A stretch of 64,000 nt of DNA from Clostridiales bacterium (GCA_016342415.1 JAEIOD010000003.1:124001-188000), one strand, 5' to 3'. Shown: positions 37,032 through 46,365, numbered from the stretch's first letter. Notes: a model not told the origin generated them from the sequence alone. Translations and numbers: made by a program.

Positions 37032-37484
37032 ATGTTGAGTGATGTATGTTATGCAACCGAGTCAGATATTAACTCCTGGATGAATATGATTGCATTAATA
37101 AAAGATAATTTTCCTGGACTGGAAACGTCAGAGCAACTGAAAAGTTATCAAGAGACCGTTCTTAAAAATATTAGGAGAGAAACGGCATTATGCATTAAAG
37201 AGGGGGAAAATATAGTAGCCATCCTGATCTTTTCCTATAAGGTAAGTTGTCTTTCGTGTATGGCCGTACACCCTGATTATAGAGGGTTGGGACTTGCATC
37301 AAAACTAGTTGAAAAAATGCTGTCGCTTTTTCCGGAAGATCAAGATATATCGGTCTCAACTTTTAGAGATAATGATCCAAAAGGTGATGCACCGAGAGTG
37401 TTGTATAAGAAATTTGGATTTGTTGAAGATGAGTTGATCGTTGAATTTGATTATCCGCATCAGAGATTTATATTGAAAAGATAA
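37032..37484 (+). CDS. GNAT acetyltransferase
   Basis: 150 residues; ATG 37032 follows GGAGGTG, which lies at the very end of the flavoprotein gene. Motif A is MAVHPDYRGLGLASKLVEKM, and the later NDPKGDAPRVLYKKFGF contains the motif B helix. The subfamily is often found beside oxidoreductases. Substrate unknown. Confidence 0.78.
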   Translation: MLSDVCYATESDINSWMNMIALIKDNFPGLETSEQLKSYQETVLKNIRRETALCIKEGENIVAILIFSYKVSCLSCMAVHPDYRGLGLASKLVEKMLSLFPEDQDISVSTFRDNDPKGDAPRVLYKKFGFVEDELIVEFDYPHQRFILKR

Positions 37485-37502
37485 ACATAGGAAAGATTAC
37501 AG

Positions 37503-37537
37503 AAAAGAAAGCATAAAAACTTTCTTTTTCTTTTATT
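37503..37537 (+). terminator. Terminator of the flavoprotein/GNAT operon
   Basis: AAAAGAAAG (37503-37511) pairs with CTTTCTTTT (37520-37528), followed by T-rich sequence. Confidence 0.65.
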
Positions 37538-37638
37538 AAAAATGATTAGAACGTTATGGGAACGTTAGTGGATATGGTATTATGGAACATATTGGAGATG
37601 TAATGAATTTTAGCATAATGGAATGAAGTGAGGTACTA

Positions 37639-38472
37639 ATGGCTAAGAAAGTAATCCAAGTATTTACGAAGAACAATGTTTACCAACATATCGAAGTACT
37701 TAAAAATAATAAAAAAAAACGAAGTAAAAACAATGAATTTTTTGTGGAAGGTGCAAAATCAATTTCTGCTGCTATCGAAAATAATTGGGAGATTGTATCT
37801 CTTATTTACTCAAATGAACGGAAATTGTCTAAATGGGCAACCGATATGTTAGAGACATCAAGTGCACCTGAACATATTGAACTACCTTATGAGTTAATGG
37901 TTGAACTGAGTGACAAAAATGATGACTATTCAGAACTGCTTGCAGTTGTAAAAATACCAGAAGATAATCTATCGAGAATTAAAGTTAAGAGAAACTCGCT
38001 GATTGTTGTTATTGATAGACCATCGAATCATGGCAATCTTGGGACTATCCTTAGATCATGCGAAGGACTGGCTATAGATGGTGTAATCCTGTCTGGACAT
38101 GCAGTAGATCTATATGATGTAAAAACTATTAGAGCCAGTCTGGGAACGTTATTTAGAGTACCTGTTGTGAGAGTGGATTCGCCAAAACAAGTCGGTGAAT
38201 GGTTAGATAAAACGATGGGAGAATTCTCGGATTTACAGATTATCGGATCTACTTCAGCAACTGAAAAAATGATTGATGATGTTGATTTTCTAAAACCATC
38301 CGTTCTATTGATTGGCAACGAAACCAGTGGACTCAGTCATAAGTTCAAAGAAATGTGTAATGTGATGGTTAAGATTCCGATGTATGGCAAGATCACCTCT
38401 TTTAATGTTGCCTGTGCTACATCAATGATGCTTTATGAGGCTGACAGACAAAAAAGACATCGTAAAGGATAA
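37639..38472 (+). CDS. TrmH/SpoU-family RNA 2'-O-methyltransferase
   Basis: 277 residues from ATG 37639. An N-terminal RNA-binding L30e-like part (about 25-110; KNNEFFVEGAKSI) precedes the SPOUT knot with motif 1 NHGNLGTILRS, motif 2 LLIGNETSGLS and motif 3 IPMYGKITSFNVACATSMM. It methylates ribose in tRNA or rRNA; the exact site is unknown. The next gene starts five bases after its stop. Confidence 0.85.
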   Translation: MAKKVIQVFTKNNVYQHIEVLKNNKKKRSKNNEFFVEGAKSISAAIENNWEIVSLIYSNERKLSKWATDMLETSSAPEHIELPYELMVELSDKNDDYSELLAVVKIPEDNLSRIKVKRNSLIVVIDRPSNHGNLGTILRSCEGLAIDGVILSGHAVDLYDVKTIRASLGTLFRVPVVRVDSPKQVGEWLDKTMGEFSDLQIIGSTSATEKMIDDVDFLKPSVLLIGNETSGLSHKFKEMCNVMVKIPMYGKITSFNVACATSMMLYEADRQKRHRKG

Positions 38473-38476
38473 GGTT

Positions 38477-39097
38477 ATGAATACAAACACTGTTGTTAAA
38501 AAGAGAGAAAAACAGTTTCTTTTATTTGTGATATTTACTTTAATTTTTCTAGGTGGATATCACATAGGAAAAGTTAAGACAACACAAGAATCAGAACTAT
38601 TATATATTCAAAGTTATTACAATGATCTTGAACGTGCTTTATCTGATTTAGAATTGACTCTGAGTTCATCTGATAATTGGCATATGGATAAAAGAGATAA
38701 TAAAATGGATGACTTTGAACGATTAAAGGCAAACTTATACAACTTACAGAGTGTTTATAATTCCGATTATATTGTAAAAAGTGAAGTTGAGCTTATAGAT
38801 ATTAATGTTGAATGGATATTTGATCATTTGTTGTCGATTCTAACAGTAGGCTTTATGTACAATACTCATACCATCAGTCATGAAGCCTTTGATGCTGACG
38901 GTGTAATCAGTGAAAGGGAGCAAGCGTTATTAACACTGATGTACGATACAATAGAACCTTTAAGTGAAGAAATGTATGACTACAGACAAGAAAAAAGAAC
39001 ATCTGAAGAACTAACAGATAAAATTCATGAAGTCTATGAAGGACTTAAAATGGTGTTTAATGAGGCGTTTTATTTGAACTATAATGAAGTGAATTAA
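38477..39097 (+). CDS. Membrane-anchored hypothetical protein
   Basis: 206 residues; ATG 38477 follows AAAGGATAAGG, whereas the ORF could be extended into the methyltransferase gene. One hydrophobic segment near 12-29 is followed by a largely helical, acidic external domain. I do not recognise it. It probably shares a transcript with the RNA methyltransferase and perhaps CorA. Confidence 0.6.
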   Translation: MNTNTVVKKREKQFLLFVIFTLIFLGGYHIGKVKTTQESELLYIQSYYNDLERALSDLELTLSSSDNWHMDKRDNKMDDFERLKANLYNLQSVYNSDYIVKSEVELIDINVEWIFDHLLSILTVGFMYNTHTISHEAFDADGVISEREQALLTLMYDTIEPLSEEMYDYRQEKRTSEELTDKIHEVYEGLKMVFNEAFYLNYNEVN

Positions 39098-39112
39098 AGG
39101 GGGGACCAGGTG

Positions 39113-40192
39113 ATGAGAGGTAATAATGAATCAAATATTAAATTAGATTTTCGTAGCATCGTAAATTTAGTTCCTGGTACTTTGGTCTATAATGGTAAAA
39201 GACCAGATACTTTTAAGATTGAACTGTATAGTTACAATGAAAAGAAATATGAAATTAATACCTTTAAAGCGGTAGATGATTTCATTAAGTACTATGAAAA
39301 ACATTTAAAATCAAGTGATCTGACCATATGGATGAATGTAACTGGCATCAATCATGTTTCTGAAATACAGAAAATAGGGGATTATTTTAAAATTTCTGAT
39401 TTTATTTTGGAAAAGATCGTTAACATCACCAAACACAGTTCTTTTAAAAGTGAAGCCAATTATATCTTTAATGATCTTCAAATGGTGTATTTGAAAGAGA
39501 ATGAAATTGAAGTTGAAAACTTCAGTATTTTTAACAATGAAGATATCGTGATTACATTTCAAGAAAGAGATGGTGACGTGTTTGATGTCATTAGAGACCG
39601 TATAAAAAACAAACAAGGGTATATCAGAAATAAAAAAAGTGCCTATTTGTATTACTGTTTATTGGATGTACTTGTTGATAATTATTTGAATATCCTTGAA
39701 GTAATCAGAGAAGAAGTTGAACTGGCAGAAGCAAGTATCATCAATGAAAAAGATATCAGCATAAAGGTAATACATAAGTTGAGAAAGTACATTATGATGC
39801 TCAAACTCAATTGCACCCCCTTAGATCATGTGGTGAAGTATTTTTCTAAAAACGAGTCTCTTTTAGAACTGGATGACAAACGTTTTATGGATGTCTTACA
39901 AGAACATACAACTCTTTTAACGGATGAAGTGATGCAGTTAAAAGAGCTGGTGAATGTATTGTTCGAAAACTATATGCTTAACAATGGTAATGAAATGAAT
40001 AAAGTCATGACGACTTTGACCATTTTTTCAGCCATATTTATTCCCTTATCCTTCATAGCAGGTGTCTTTGGCATGAATTTCAAATACATGCCAGGTATGG
40101 ATAGTCCTTTTGGATTTTATTATTTCATTGCAGGATGTTTTTTAACGGCTGTTACAATGATTGGATTCTTCAAAGTGAAGAAGTGGTTCTAA
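39113..40192 (+). CDS. CorA-like divalent cation channel
   Basis: 359 residues; ATG 39113 (or GTG 39110) behind GGGGGG. A long alpha/beta cytoplasmic funnel is followed by two C-terminal membrane helices, with the gating signature GMNF in IAGVFGMNFKYMPGM between them. CorA proteins form pentamers that carry Mg2+, Co2+ or Ni2+. Length is at the upper end of the family. The basic end VKKWF is typical. Confidence 0.85.
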   Translation: MRGNNESNIKLDFRSIVNLVPGTLVYNGKRPDTFKIELYSYNEKKYEINTFKAVDDFIKYYEKHLKSSDLTIWMNVTGINHVSEIQKIGDYFKISDFILEKIVNITKHSSFKSEANYIFNDLQMVYLKENEIEVENFSIFNNEDIVITFQERDGDVFDVIRDRIKNKQGYIRNKKSAYLYYCLLDVLVDNYLNILEVIREEVELAEASIINEKDISIKVIHKLRKYIMMLKLNCTPLDHVVKYFSKNESLLELDDKRFMDVLQEHTTLLTDEVMQLKELVNVLFENYMLNNGNEMNKVMTTLTIFSAIFIPLSFIAGVFGMNFKYMPGMDSPFGFYYFIAGCFLTAVTMIGFFKVKKWF

Positions 40193-40253
40193 TAAAAACA
40201 AAATAGGGATATAACAAGCTATGAGATTTTAAGCGTGTGATTAGGAGTAGTAG

Positions 40254-40823
40254 ATGAGCAAAAAAAATAAAAAGCATCATGGATTAAGTGATGTAAGACA
40301 TATAACTCTGAAAGATGAAGACATCAAAGTTATTTTAAGAGCTGCAGATGAAATTATTTTTCAAGCGGATAAATCTTTATTGATTCAGATTCTGGAAGGA
40401 TCTAAGGATACAGAAATATTGGAACTTAAATTAGATGAGTGTCCGAGTTATTCATATTATGATGAAATGACAACTGATGAAATAACGGCATATGTGGATT
40501 GGATGATCTTCCATAACTATTTAGAAATAACATATGAGGGTCATACCCCTTTGATTGTATTTACTGAAAAAGGTTGGGAAACTTATAAGCCTATTTGTGC
40601 AGATGAATTGTTTCATAAGATATTGGAAAGTGATGATTCAGAGAAAAAAGAATTGTTAATTCTTTTAAAAGATGTTAATCGTCAGGTTATCACCTTATTG
40701 CTGAATCAGATTGGTGAAAGTCAAAATGATAATTTTGTAGATTTTCTAAAAAAGTGGGAAGCAAAAGAAGCAAAGAAAGTCAGAGTTAAGATTAAAGGTG
40801 CATTGAACAAACTGATAGATTAG
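40254..40823 (+). CDS. RQC-type winged-helix DNA-binding protein
   Basis: 189 residues. The segments ILRAADEIIFQADKSLLIQI, CPSYSYYDEMTTDEITAYVD and GHTPLIVFTEKGWE match the stand-alone RQC (RecQ C-terminal) winged-helix proteins that databases call RQC-minor; this rests on memory of the family. There is no helicase domain. The C-terminal 50 residues are basic and helical. The first 15 residues are lysine-rich. Its DNA or RNA target is unknown. Confidence 0.55.
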   Translation: MSKKNKKHHGLSDVRHITLKDEDIKVILRAADEIIFQADKSLLIQILEGSKDTEILELKLDECPSYSYYDEMTTDEITAYVDWMIFHNYLEITYEGHTPLIVFTEKGWETYKPICADELFHKILESDDSEKKELLILLKDVNRQVITLLLNQIGESQNDNFVDFLKKWEAKEAKKVRVKIKGALNKLID

Positions 40824-40867
40824 ACAAGTAGTTACTCTACTATAGTTTCATTATATAAGGAGATACC

Positions 40868-41482
40868 ATGAAAACATTTATATGGGATTTAGATGGCACA
40901 TTAGTTGATTCTTATGAAATCATAACTCGTAATGTCCATCAAGTCGTTAAAGAACATTTAAATTTGAGTCAAGAGGATATATTTAAACGTATCACAGATG
41001 CATCCATTAGCGGCTTCTTTAGAGAAGAAGCTAAGAAAAACAATTTATCTCTAGAAGCATTGTATAACGCGTATATGTCAGTAGATGATGGTGTTGTTTC
41101 ATCGGAATATCATTTGATAAGAGGTTGTAAAGATATACTAGAATTATTACAACAGCAAGGCCATCAACATTTTATATACACACATAGAGGATTAGCTACC
41201 TTAGAGATTATTAAGGCGAATGATATAGATCATTATTTTATTGAAGTTGTGACCAGTGACAATGGCTTTAGAAGAAAACCAGAATCCGAGGCCCTGGATT
41301 ATCTGATTGAGAAGTATGATTTGGACAAATCAAACACGTATTATGTCGGTGACAGATCTTTGGATGTTGAATGTGGAAATATAGCTGGCATTAAGACCAT
41401 TTATTTTAACGAACAAGGTAAATCAAACTATAAGGCAGATTATTCAATTCAGTCATTAAAAGATATTATAAAATTCATTTAA
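40868..41482 (+). CDS. HAD-superfamily phosphatase, phosphoglycolate-phosphatase-like
   Basis: 204 residues behind AAGGAG. Motif I is WDLDGTLVDS (D7/D9), motif II has YTHRG, motif III the Lys in RRKPES, and motif IV GDRSLDVECG. A small helical type-I cap lies near 18-80. The substrate could be a sugar phosphate, nucleotide or phosphoglycolate. Confidence 0.82.
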   Translation: MKTFIWDLDGTLVDSYEIITRNVHQVVKEHLNLSQEDIFKRITDASISGFFREEAKKNNLSLEALYNAYMSVDDGVVSSEYHLIRGCKDILELLQQQGHQHFIYTHRGLATLEIIKANDIDHYFIEVVTSDNGFRRKPESEALDYLIEKYDLDKSNTYYVGDRSLDVECGNIAGIKTIYFNEQGKSNYKADYSIQSLKDIIKFI

Positions 41483-41585
41483 ACGGTACAGGTCAAATTC
41501 AGTTTTTTAATGTTCTATACAAGTACTGAATAAAGACTTAAATAATAATCAAAAGTCCATATAGAATTTTATCAGAGGAGCAATC

Positions 41586-41831
41586 ATGAAAGTAGAATTA
41601 ACAATAGTGGAAAGCAAGTGTAGAAGTCATTATCATAAAGCAGGAGATACTTTTATAGTAGAAGATATTTGTCCCCCGATATGTCATGAACTGTGGCAAT
41701 GTATATACCCAAATGTATTTGCTTTGATTAACAATGGGTCATTGGATTATGGTGATAAAAAAGCTAAAAAGTTTTCTTATAGGTGTCCTGATAATGGTCG
41801 GGTTTTGATTGAAGGTAGAGTGATTGAATAA
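41586..41831 (+). CDS. TIGR04076-like small protein
   Basis: 81 residues behind GAGGAG. The core CPPICHELWQCIYPNVFALI and later CPDNGRVLIEGRVIE match the TIGR04076 family, small Cys-containing proteins of unknown function in anaerobes. Four cysteines suggest metal or redox chemistry, which is an inference. Confidence 0.6.
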   Translation: MKVELTIVESKCRSHYHKAGDTFIVEDICPPICHELWQCIYPNVFALINNGSLDYGDKKAKKFSYRCPDNGRVLIEGRVIE

Positions 41832-41876
41832 AAAATCATTCTAAAACAACAGTTCTGAATAGAAAGTCAAACATAT

Positions 41877-41900
41877 GGCATCCCTTAGGATGTCTTTTAA
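41877..41900 (+). terminator. Terminator after the TIGR04076-like gene
   Basis: GGCATCC (41877-41883), loop CTTA, GGATGTC (41888-41894), then TTTT. Confidence 0.65.
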
Positions 41901-41974
41901 ATTGAATCCTTACTGTATTTCTGTTAAAATAAAAAAGAACAGACGTTTGCTTGGTATTGAATAGGACGTGTTAA

Positions 41975-44392
41975 ATGAAAAGTGATATAAATAAGGCCAT
42001 AGAAGCACTAACTCTAAAAGATATAAGTGATATGAATTTGGTCTATAAGGAAGATTTTTTAAATAAGCTAAACCATGAACAAAGAGTTGCTGCTACAAGA
42101 AAAGAGGGCAACTATCTAGTTATTGCCGGACCGGGTTCTGGGAAAACGCATACACTGGCTTATAGGGTAGTGTTTTTGGTTAAAAATAATGTAGATCCTC
42201 AATCTATTGTAGTGATTACCTTTACTAGAAAAGCAGGTAGAGAATTAAAAGAAAGAATCAATCATCTTCTACCCAATACAGCATTAGGTTTTATTGGTAC
42301 ATTTCATGCGTTTTCTCATTTTATTTCAACTAAGTTAGGAAATTCGTCTCCTATATCAGGTTTTAGGTTATTAGATCCTGAAGATGACATTCAGGTGCAT
42401 AAACTGGTAATGGCTGATTTTAAAGAATTCAATAAAAAAATGCGAGCCAAAAGATTACAAAAAATTATATCATATTGTAACAATACTCAGCTTTCAATTT
42501 CTGAATATGTCAAAGAGTTTGATTTAAAAGAACTGGATTCGGATGTTGAAAACATAGAAGCGTATAGAAAGGAATATGATCGTTATAAATCAGCCCATCT
42601 ACTTGCTAACTATGATGATATGATTCAATTGGTAACACGGTATTTAAAAAGCAACACACAGACGAAAGTAACGTCATCGTTTGAATATCTTATGATAGAT
42701 GAATATCAAGATACCAATCAAATGCAACTTGATTTTATCAAACGATTAAATATTGACAACACCATGGCAATTGGAGATGACTTTCAAGGGATTTACGCAT
42801 TTAGAGGTGCAGATCATAGAATAATTTTAAACTTTACAAATGATTTTAAAAATGCTCAAATGATTAAGTTAAAAGACAATTACCGATCAACAGGTGAAAT
42901 TGTTGACTATGTTAATAAAACAATCGAAGGGTCCAATCTTGGATATCATAAAACATTTAGAGTCGTCAGAGAAGAAACTGGTAAAGCTCAAGTCATTTCA
43001 GGTAAATCATTAGAAGAACATAAAGCTTTTATATTGGGACAAATCAAACAAAAAAGTGATAAAACCCATGCTTTGATTTATAGATACAATAAAAATAGAA
43101 CTGTTTTTGAAAAAGCATTCATTGAAGAGAACATTGAATACTCGGTTTATGGAGGTATCAGACTCTTAGAGAGAAAACACATCAAGGATGTGATGGCATT
43201 TTTAATGGTCTATTTAAATCGATTGGATATTGTAAGTTTTAATAGAGTGCTGACCTTGTTGCCTGGTATTGGTCCAAAGACAGCTAGAAAGATTATTGAT
43301 ACAGGGCTAGAAGATGTCTCTTTTGTAGGTTCTAAGGTTAGAGAACCTCTGATTAAAATGAAGGAGATTCTTGACAGTAAAGAAACGAAAGAAACGTTGT
43401 TTAAGAATATTTGTGAGTTTTATTTCAGTATCTATGAGTATGTGGAATCGGAAGCTTATACAAAAGATGATATAAAAGATGATTTTAAACTGATCAATGA
43501 GTTACTGGAAACTTATGATTCTCTTATTAACTTTGTGATCAATTTGATATTAGATCCAGTTGTAGATATGCACAAAGGTAAAAGACCAAAAGTCATTTTA
43601 ACCACTATTCATTCTGCTAAAGGGCTTGAGTTTGATAACGTATATTATTTTCATACCCATGACTGGTATAAGAATTATGATATAGAAAGTTTAGAAGAAG
43701 ATAGAAGACTGTTTTATGTAGGTATATCAAGAGCCAAAGAAAATCTTTACGTATTTGATCATACTGGTTATAGTCGGAGTTTTAAAGAGATATTAAAAGA
43801 TTTTGATAACCTATCTGTAGTAAATCCTGAAGTTGAAAAGACTTTTGCATCAGCACCTTCAGTTGAAGAACCGGTAAAAGAAAAAGCCGTTTTAGAAGAA
43901 AAGACTTTTAAAGAAATAGATATTGAAACTGTATTTGAACTGATAGATGGAGAACCCTTTGATCAGATTGCTCCAACGATTGAACATCAGGACACACTGA
44001 GTGCATTATCAAGTGAGTTTTACATCTTTTTTAGAAAAAAACCTTATAAATCAATTGTTGGTCCAATAAAAATCAAGTTAACGAGACCTGATCAATCAGA
44101 AAGTTATGTACAGCCTGATTTATTTGTTGTAAAGGAAGATGAAGAAATACCCGAACTGATTGTTGAGGTTATTTCTTCAGAAACAAGATCAAAAGATATG
44201 ATAAAAAAAATGGAACTATATATGAACACCGGCATAAAAGAATATTGGTTAGTTGATATAGAAGCCAATATGGTAATGGTTCATAATTTTGAGAATCATG
44301 ATTTGAAAGGGACAAGAATTTTTATGTCTGGACAAATCATTGAGTCCAAGATTTTTGAAGCCTTAAAAATTGAAATGGACGATTTGATATAG
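41975..44392 (+). CDS. UvrD/PcrA-like superfamily 1 helicase fused to a Uma2 PD-(D/E)xK nuclease domain
   Basis: 805 residues. SF1A helicase motifs run in order: Q-motif LNHEQ, Walker A GPGSGKT (52-58), motif Ia ITFTRKAGRELKERI, motif II IDEYQDTN (241-248), motif III GDDFQGIYAFRGAD, motif IV DNYRST, motif V TTIHSAKGLEFDNV, motif VI RRLFYVGISRAKENLYV. After an acidic linker (about 615-650) the last 158 residues are a complete Uma2 (DUF820) domain: FELIDGEPFD, the PD pair in YVQPDLFVV (near 714-715), VEVISSET (E near 731), and KDMIKKMELYMNTGIKEYWL. The catalytic residues look intact. Uma2 is normally a free-standing 180-200-residue protein, so a helicase fusion is notable. By analogy with AddA-type enzymes it could unwind and cut DNA, which is an inference. 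Confidence 0.85.
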   Translation: MKSDINKAIEALTLKDISDMNLVYKEDFLNKLNHEQRVAATRKEGNYLVIAGPGSGKTHTLAYRVVFLVKNNVDPQSIVVITFTRKAGRELKERINHLLPNTALGFIGTFHAFSHFISTKLGNSSPISGFRLLDPEDDIQVHKLVMADFKEFNKKMRAKRLQKIISYCNNTQLSISEYVKEFDLKELDSDVENIEAYRKEYDRYKSAHLLANYDDMIQLVTRYLKSNTQTKVTSSFEYLMIDEYQDTNQMQLDFIKRLNIDNTMAIGDDFQGIYAFRGADHRIILNFTNDFKNAQMIKLKDNYRSTGEIVDYVNKTIEGSNLGYHKTFRVVREETGKAQVISGKSLEEHKAFILGQIKQKSDKTHALIYRYNKNRTVFEKAFIEENIEYSVYGGIRLLERKHIKDVMAFLMVYLNRLDIVSFNRVLTLLPGIGPKTARKIIDTGLEDVSFVGSKVREPLIKMKEILDSKETKETLFKNICEFYFSIYEYVESEAYTKDDIKDDFKLINELLETYDSLINFVINLILDPVVDMHKGKRPKVILTTIHSAKGLEFDNVYYFHTHDWYKNYDIESLEEDRRLFYVGISRAKENLYVFDHTGYSRSFKEILKDFDNLSVVNPEVEKTFASAPSVEEPVKEKAVLEEKTFKEIDIETVFELIDGEPFDQIAPTIEHQDTLSALSSEFYIFFRKKPYKSIVGPIKIKLTRPDQSESYVQPDLFVVKEDEEIPELIVEVISSETRSKDMIKKMELYMNTGIKEYWLVDIEANMVMVHNFENHDLKGTRIFMSGQIIESKIFEALKIEMDDLI

Positions 44393-44432
44393 AAGCTTTC
44401 TGAAATTATTATCTTATAAAGGACAAACAAAT

Positions 44433-44459
44433 AAAAAGATGCAGATCTGCATCTTTTTT
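44433..44459 (+). terminator. Strong terminator after the helicase-nuclease gene
   Basis: An 11-bp perfect stem, AAAAAGATGCA with TGCATCTTTTT around a GATC loop, followed by a T-run. Confidence 0.85.
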
Positions 44460-44652
44460 GAATTACAATTTCACATCATTTAACATTTTTGATGTAATCT
44501 GTACTAATTTAGAGGTATAATATAAGAGACATTCATGTATATTTCAATTATAAGAAGATTGATTATTCCAACTACGGTTATGAAACTATTAGGATTAAAT
44601 CTTTGAAATGTATATTGAGTTGTTATTAAATTAAATGAAACGGGGGGGCATT

Positions 44653-45216
44653 ATGAATGAGGAAAGATATCTTGTGTCAGAAGTGTATTATCTTGAATTG
44701 GAAAAAGAATTTGAAAATGTGAAACTTCTAGATATTGGCGGTGGCGGCGAAGGCATCATTGGTAATATTTATGGTAAAGAGGCAGTTGCAGTAGATATTC
44801 GAAAAGAAGAATTAGAGGAAACAAATAATGACGCATTAAAAATGGTTATGGATGCCAAACACATGCCGTTTCTGAAGGAGTCTTTTGATGTGATAACACT
44901 TTTTTATGCCTTGATGTACATGTCTAAAGAAACACAACGAGAGGTGTTAAGAGAGGCTAAAAGAGTTTTAAAGCCAAGTGGTAAACTTATTATTTGGGAC
45001 ACTATTTTACCAGTTTATGATGGCTCTGAAAGGGATATTTACATTTCGAAACTGGAAATTAAATATAATGGTATCGTTGTTGAAACAGGATATGGTATTA
45101 AGATGGATGAAAATGGACAAACTGCAGAATCTATTATTAGTATGGTTGAAGAGGTAGGACTGACTCTAGAGAAGGTCGTTCACGACAAAGAACATTTTAG
45201 GATAGAATGTTTATAA
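44653..45216 (+). CDS. SAM-dependent methyltransferase, class I
   Basis: 187 residues; ATG 44653 follows GGGGGGG, so the upstream ATG at 44635 is not needed. Motif I is LLDIGGGGEG, motif post-I VAVDIR, motif II ITLFYALMYMS, and the helix EVLREAKRVLKPSGKLIIWD is typical of Methyltransf_11. The substrate is unknown. The probable ADP-ribosyltransferase gene follows 59 bases later. Confidence 0.78.
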   Translation: MNEERYLVSEVYYLELEKEFENVKLLDIGGGGEGIIGNIYGKEAVAVDIRKEELEETNNDALKMVMDAKHMPFLKESFDVITLFYALMYMSKETQREVLREAKRVLKPSGKLIIWDTILPVYDGSERDIYISKLEIKYNGIVVETGYGIKMDENGQTAESIISMVEEVGLTLEKVVHDKEHFRIECL

Positions 45217-45275
45217 TTTAACTACACCTTTAGTTAAGCAGAAAGTAACAACAGTAAAAGAAACGAGGATATTAA

Positions 45276-46268
45276 ATGGGATTACATCAACAAAATGAGG
45301 AAATGCTTTCAGATGATCACTTTTTAGAAGGTGAGATTAAATATTTGGAAGTAGGCAATAAATGTAGATTATTAGATGGAAGAAGAACGCCGGGTGTGAT
45401 TCAATCTCTAGACTATGTCTCTGGACATTTCCGTTGGGAAATCATGGACTTTGAAGACAAAGGTAAAACCTGGGATGTTAGATTTGAAAGTGTAGAAAAC
45501 TATCAATTTGAAAAGGATGTTATTATAAATGGTGACATTGATAAAATCGAAACTATTATATCCAAGCTAAATAAAAAAATATCAGTACCACGAGCAATGG
45601 ATAAAGTTGAGGATACTGAAAAGAAAATTGAAATACTAATGGATTCAACGAATCAATGGATTCAAAACAAGTCTAAGTTTATTTGTAAGATGACTGAACT
45701 AGATAGAAAAGATTCCACTCAACTTGAGCAAATATCACATGATTTCTTGGGGTATATGGAATCCTTGGAGCTATTGGCATTAGAAACGAAAACTTCGGAA
45801 CTGATGGTGTTAAATCCGAATTCAGGTGAATGGATTAAAGGATTGATGATTGTGATGGCAGAATTAGGTTTGGCTTCATATGATGGCAATATGGCACGTA
45901 GTGAACATCTATTTACCGGAATGGGTGATAAAGCTATCAGAGAAAAGTATATCCTACAACGTATGGCATTTATCAGGTGTTTGTTTAATCGATTCAACAA
46001 AAGTGAAATCACTCTATTTAGAGGTATGTCTAGTGAAGGTACTTGGTTTATACCAAAAAGAACTTTTTTAAGTATGACATTTGATCCAGAAGTGGCTTCA
46101 GCATTCAGTGATTTTGAGGAAGATAGTCGGTATAAAACTTCTTATATGATTAAGTCTAGCGTAGATATAAAGCAGATCTTCATGACTTATATAGAAACAA
46201 AAGAAATGAATGAAAGATACAAAGAAAAAGAAGCGATTATTTATGATACTGGTAATATGTCTATCTAA
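45276..46268 (+). CDS. Probable ADP-ribosyltransferase of the R-S-E class
   Basis: 330 residues from ATG 45276. Residues about 25-80 look like a small SH3-like beta barrel (CRLLDGRRTPGVIQSL, HFRWEIMDFE). A helical region follows (about 85-245), then the three ART motifs in order: R249 in ITLFRGMSS, the S-x-T in RTFLSMTFDPEVASAF (S266, T268), and the E-x-E E317/E319 in YKEKEAIIYD near the end. This order and spacing fit the R-S-E clade (C3, VIP2, Alt/ART families). There is no signal peptide, so it would act inside the cell or be injected. No immunity or antitoxin gene is adjacent. The family assignment is by motif only. Confidence 0.55.
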   Translation: MGLHQQNEEMLSDDHFLEGEIKYLEVGNKCRLLDGRRTPGVIQSLDYVSGHFRWEIMDFEDKGKTWDVRFESVENYQFEKDVIINGDIDKIETIISKLNKKISVPRAMDKVEDTEKKIEILMDSTNQWIQNKSKFICKMTELDRKDSTQLEQISHDFLGYMESLELLALETKTSELMVLNPNSGEWIKGLMIVMAELGLASYDGNMARSEHLFTGMGDKAIREKYILQRMAFIRCLFNRFNKSEITLFRGMSSEGTWFIPKRTFLSMTFDPEVASAFSDFEEDSRYKTSYMIKSSVDIKQIFMTYIETKEMNERYKEKEAIIYDTGNMSI

Positions 46269-46340
46269 ACAATATGAGATATTAATCAAGAAAAGATAAT
46301 CATACGATGTCTTGGAAACAAGCATATAGTGTTATGACAA

Positions 46341-46365
46341 GAAGTACTCCCAGGAGTATTTTCTT
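46341..46365 (+). terminator. Terminator-like hairpin after the ART gene
   Basis: AGTACTCC (46343-46350) pairs with GGAGTATT (46353-46360), followed by TTCTTG. A second short palindrome AGTAGT/ACTACT lies at 46371-46386 and could be an operator for the next gene. Otherwise the stretch 46269-46497 holds nothing I can name. Confidence 0.5.

Noticed and set aside
45276-46268. ART gene as half of a toxin-antitoxin or toxin-immunity pair
   Set aside because: The flanking genes are a class I methyltransferase and a broken hydrolase, neither of which resembles an immunity protein or macrodomain hydrolase.
44653-46268. Methyltransferase-ART pair as a restriction-modification-like system
   Set aside because: The methyltransferase has small-molecule or protein-type motifs only, and no DNA-recognition domain or nuclease is present.
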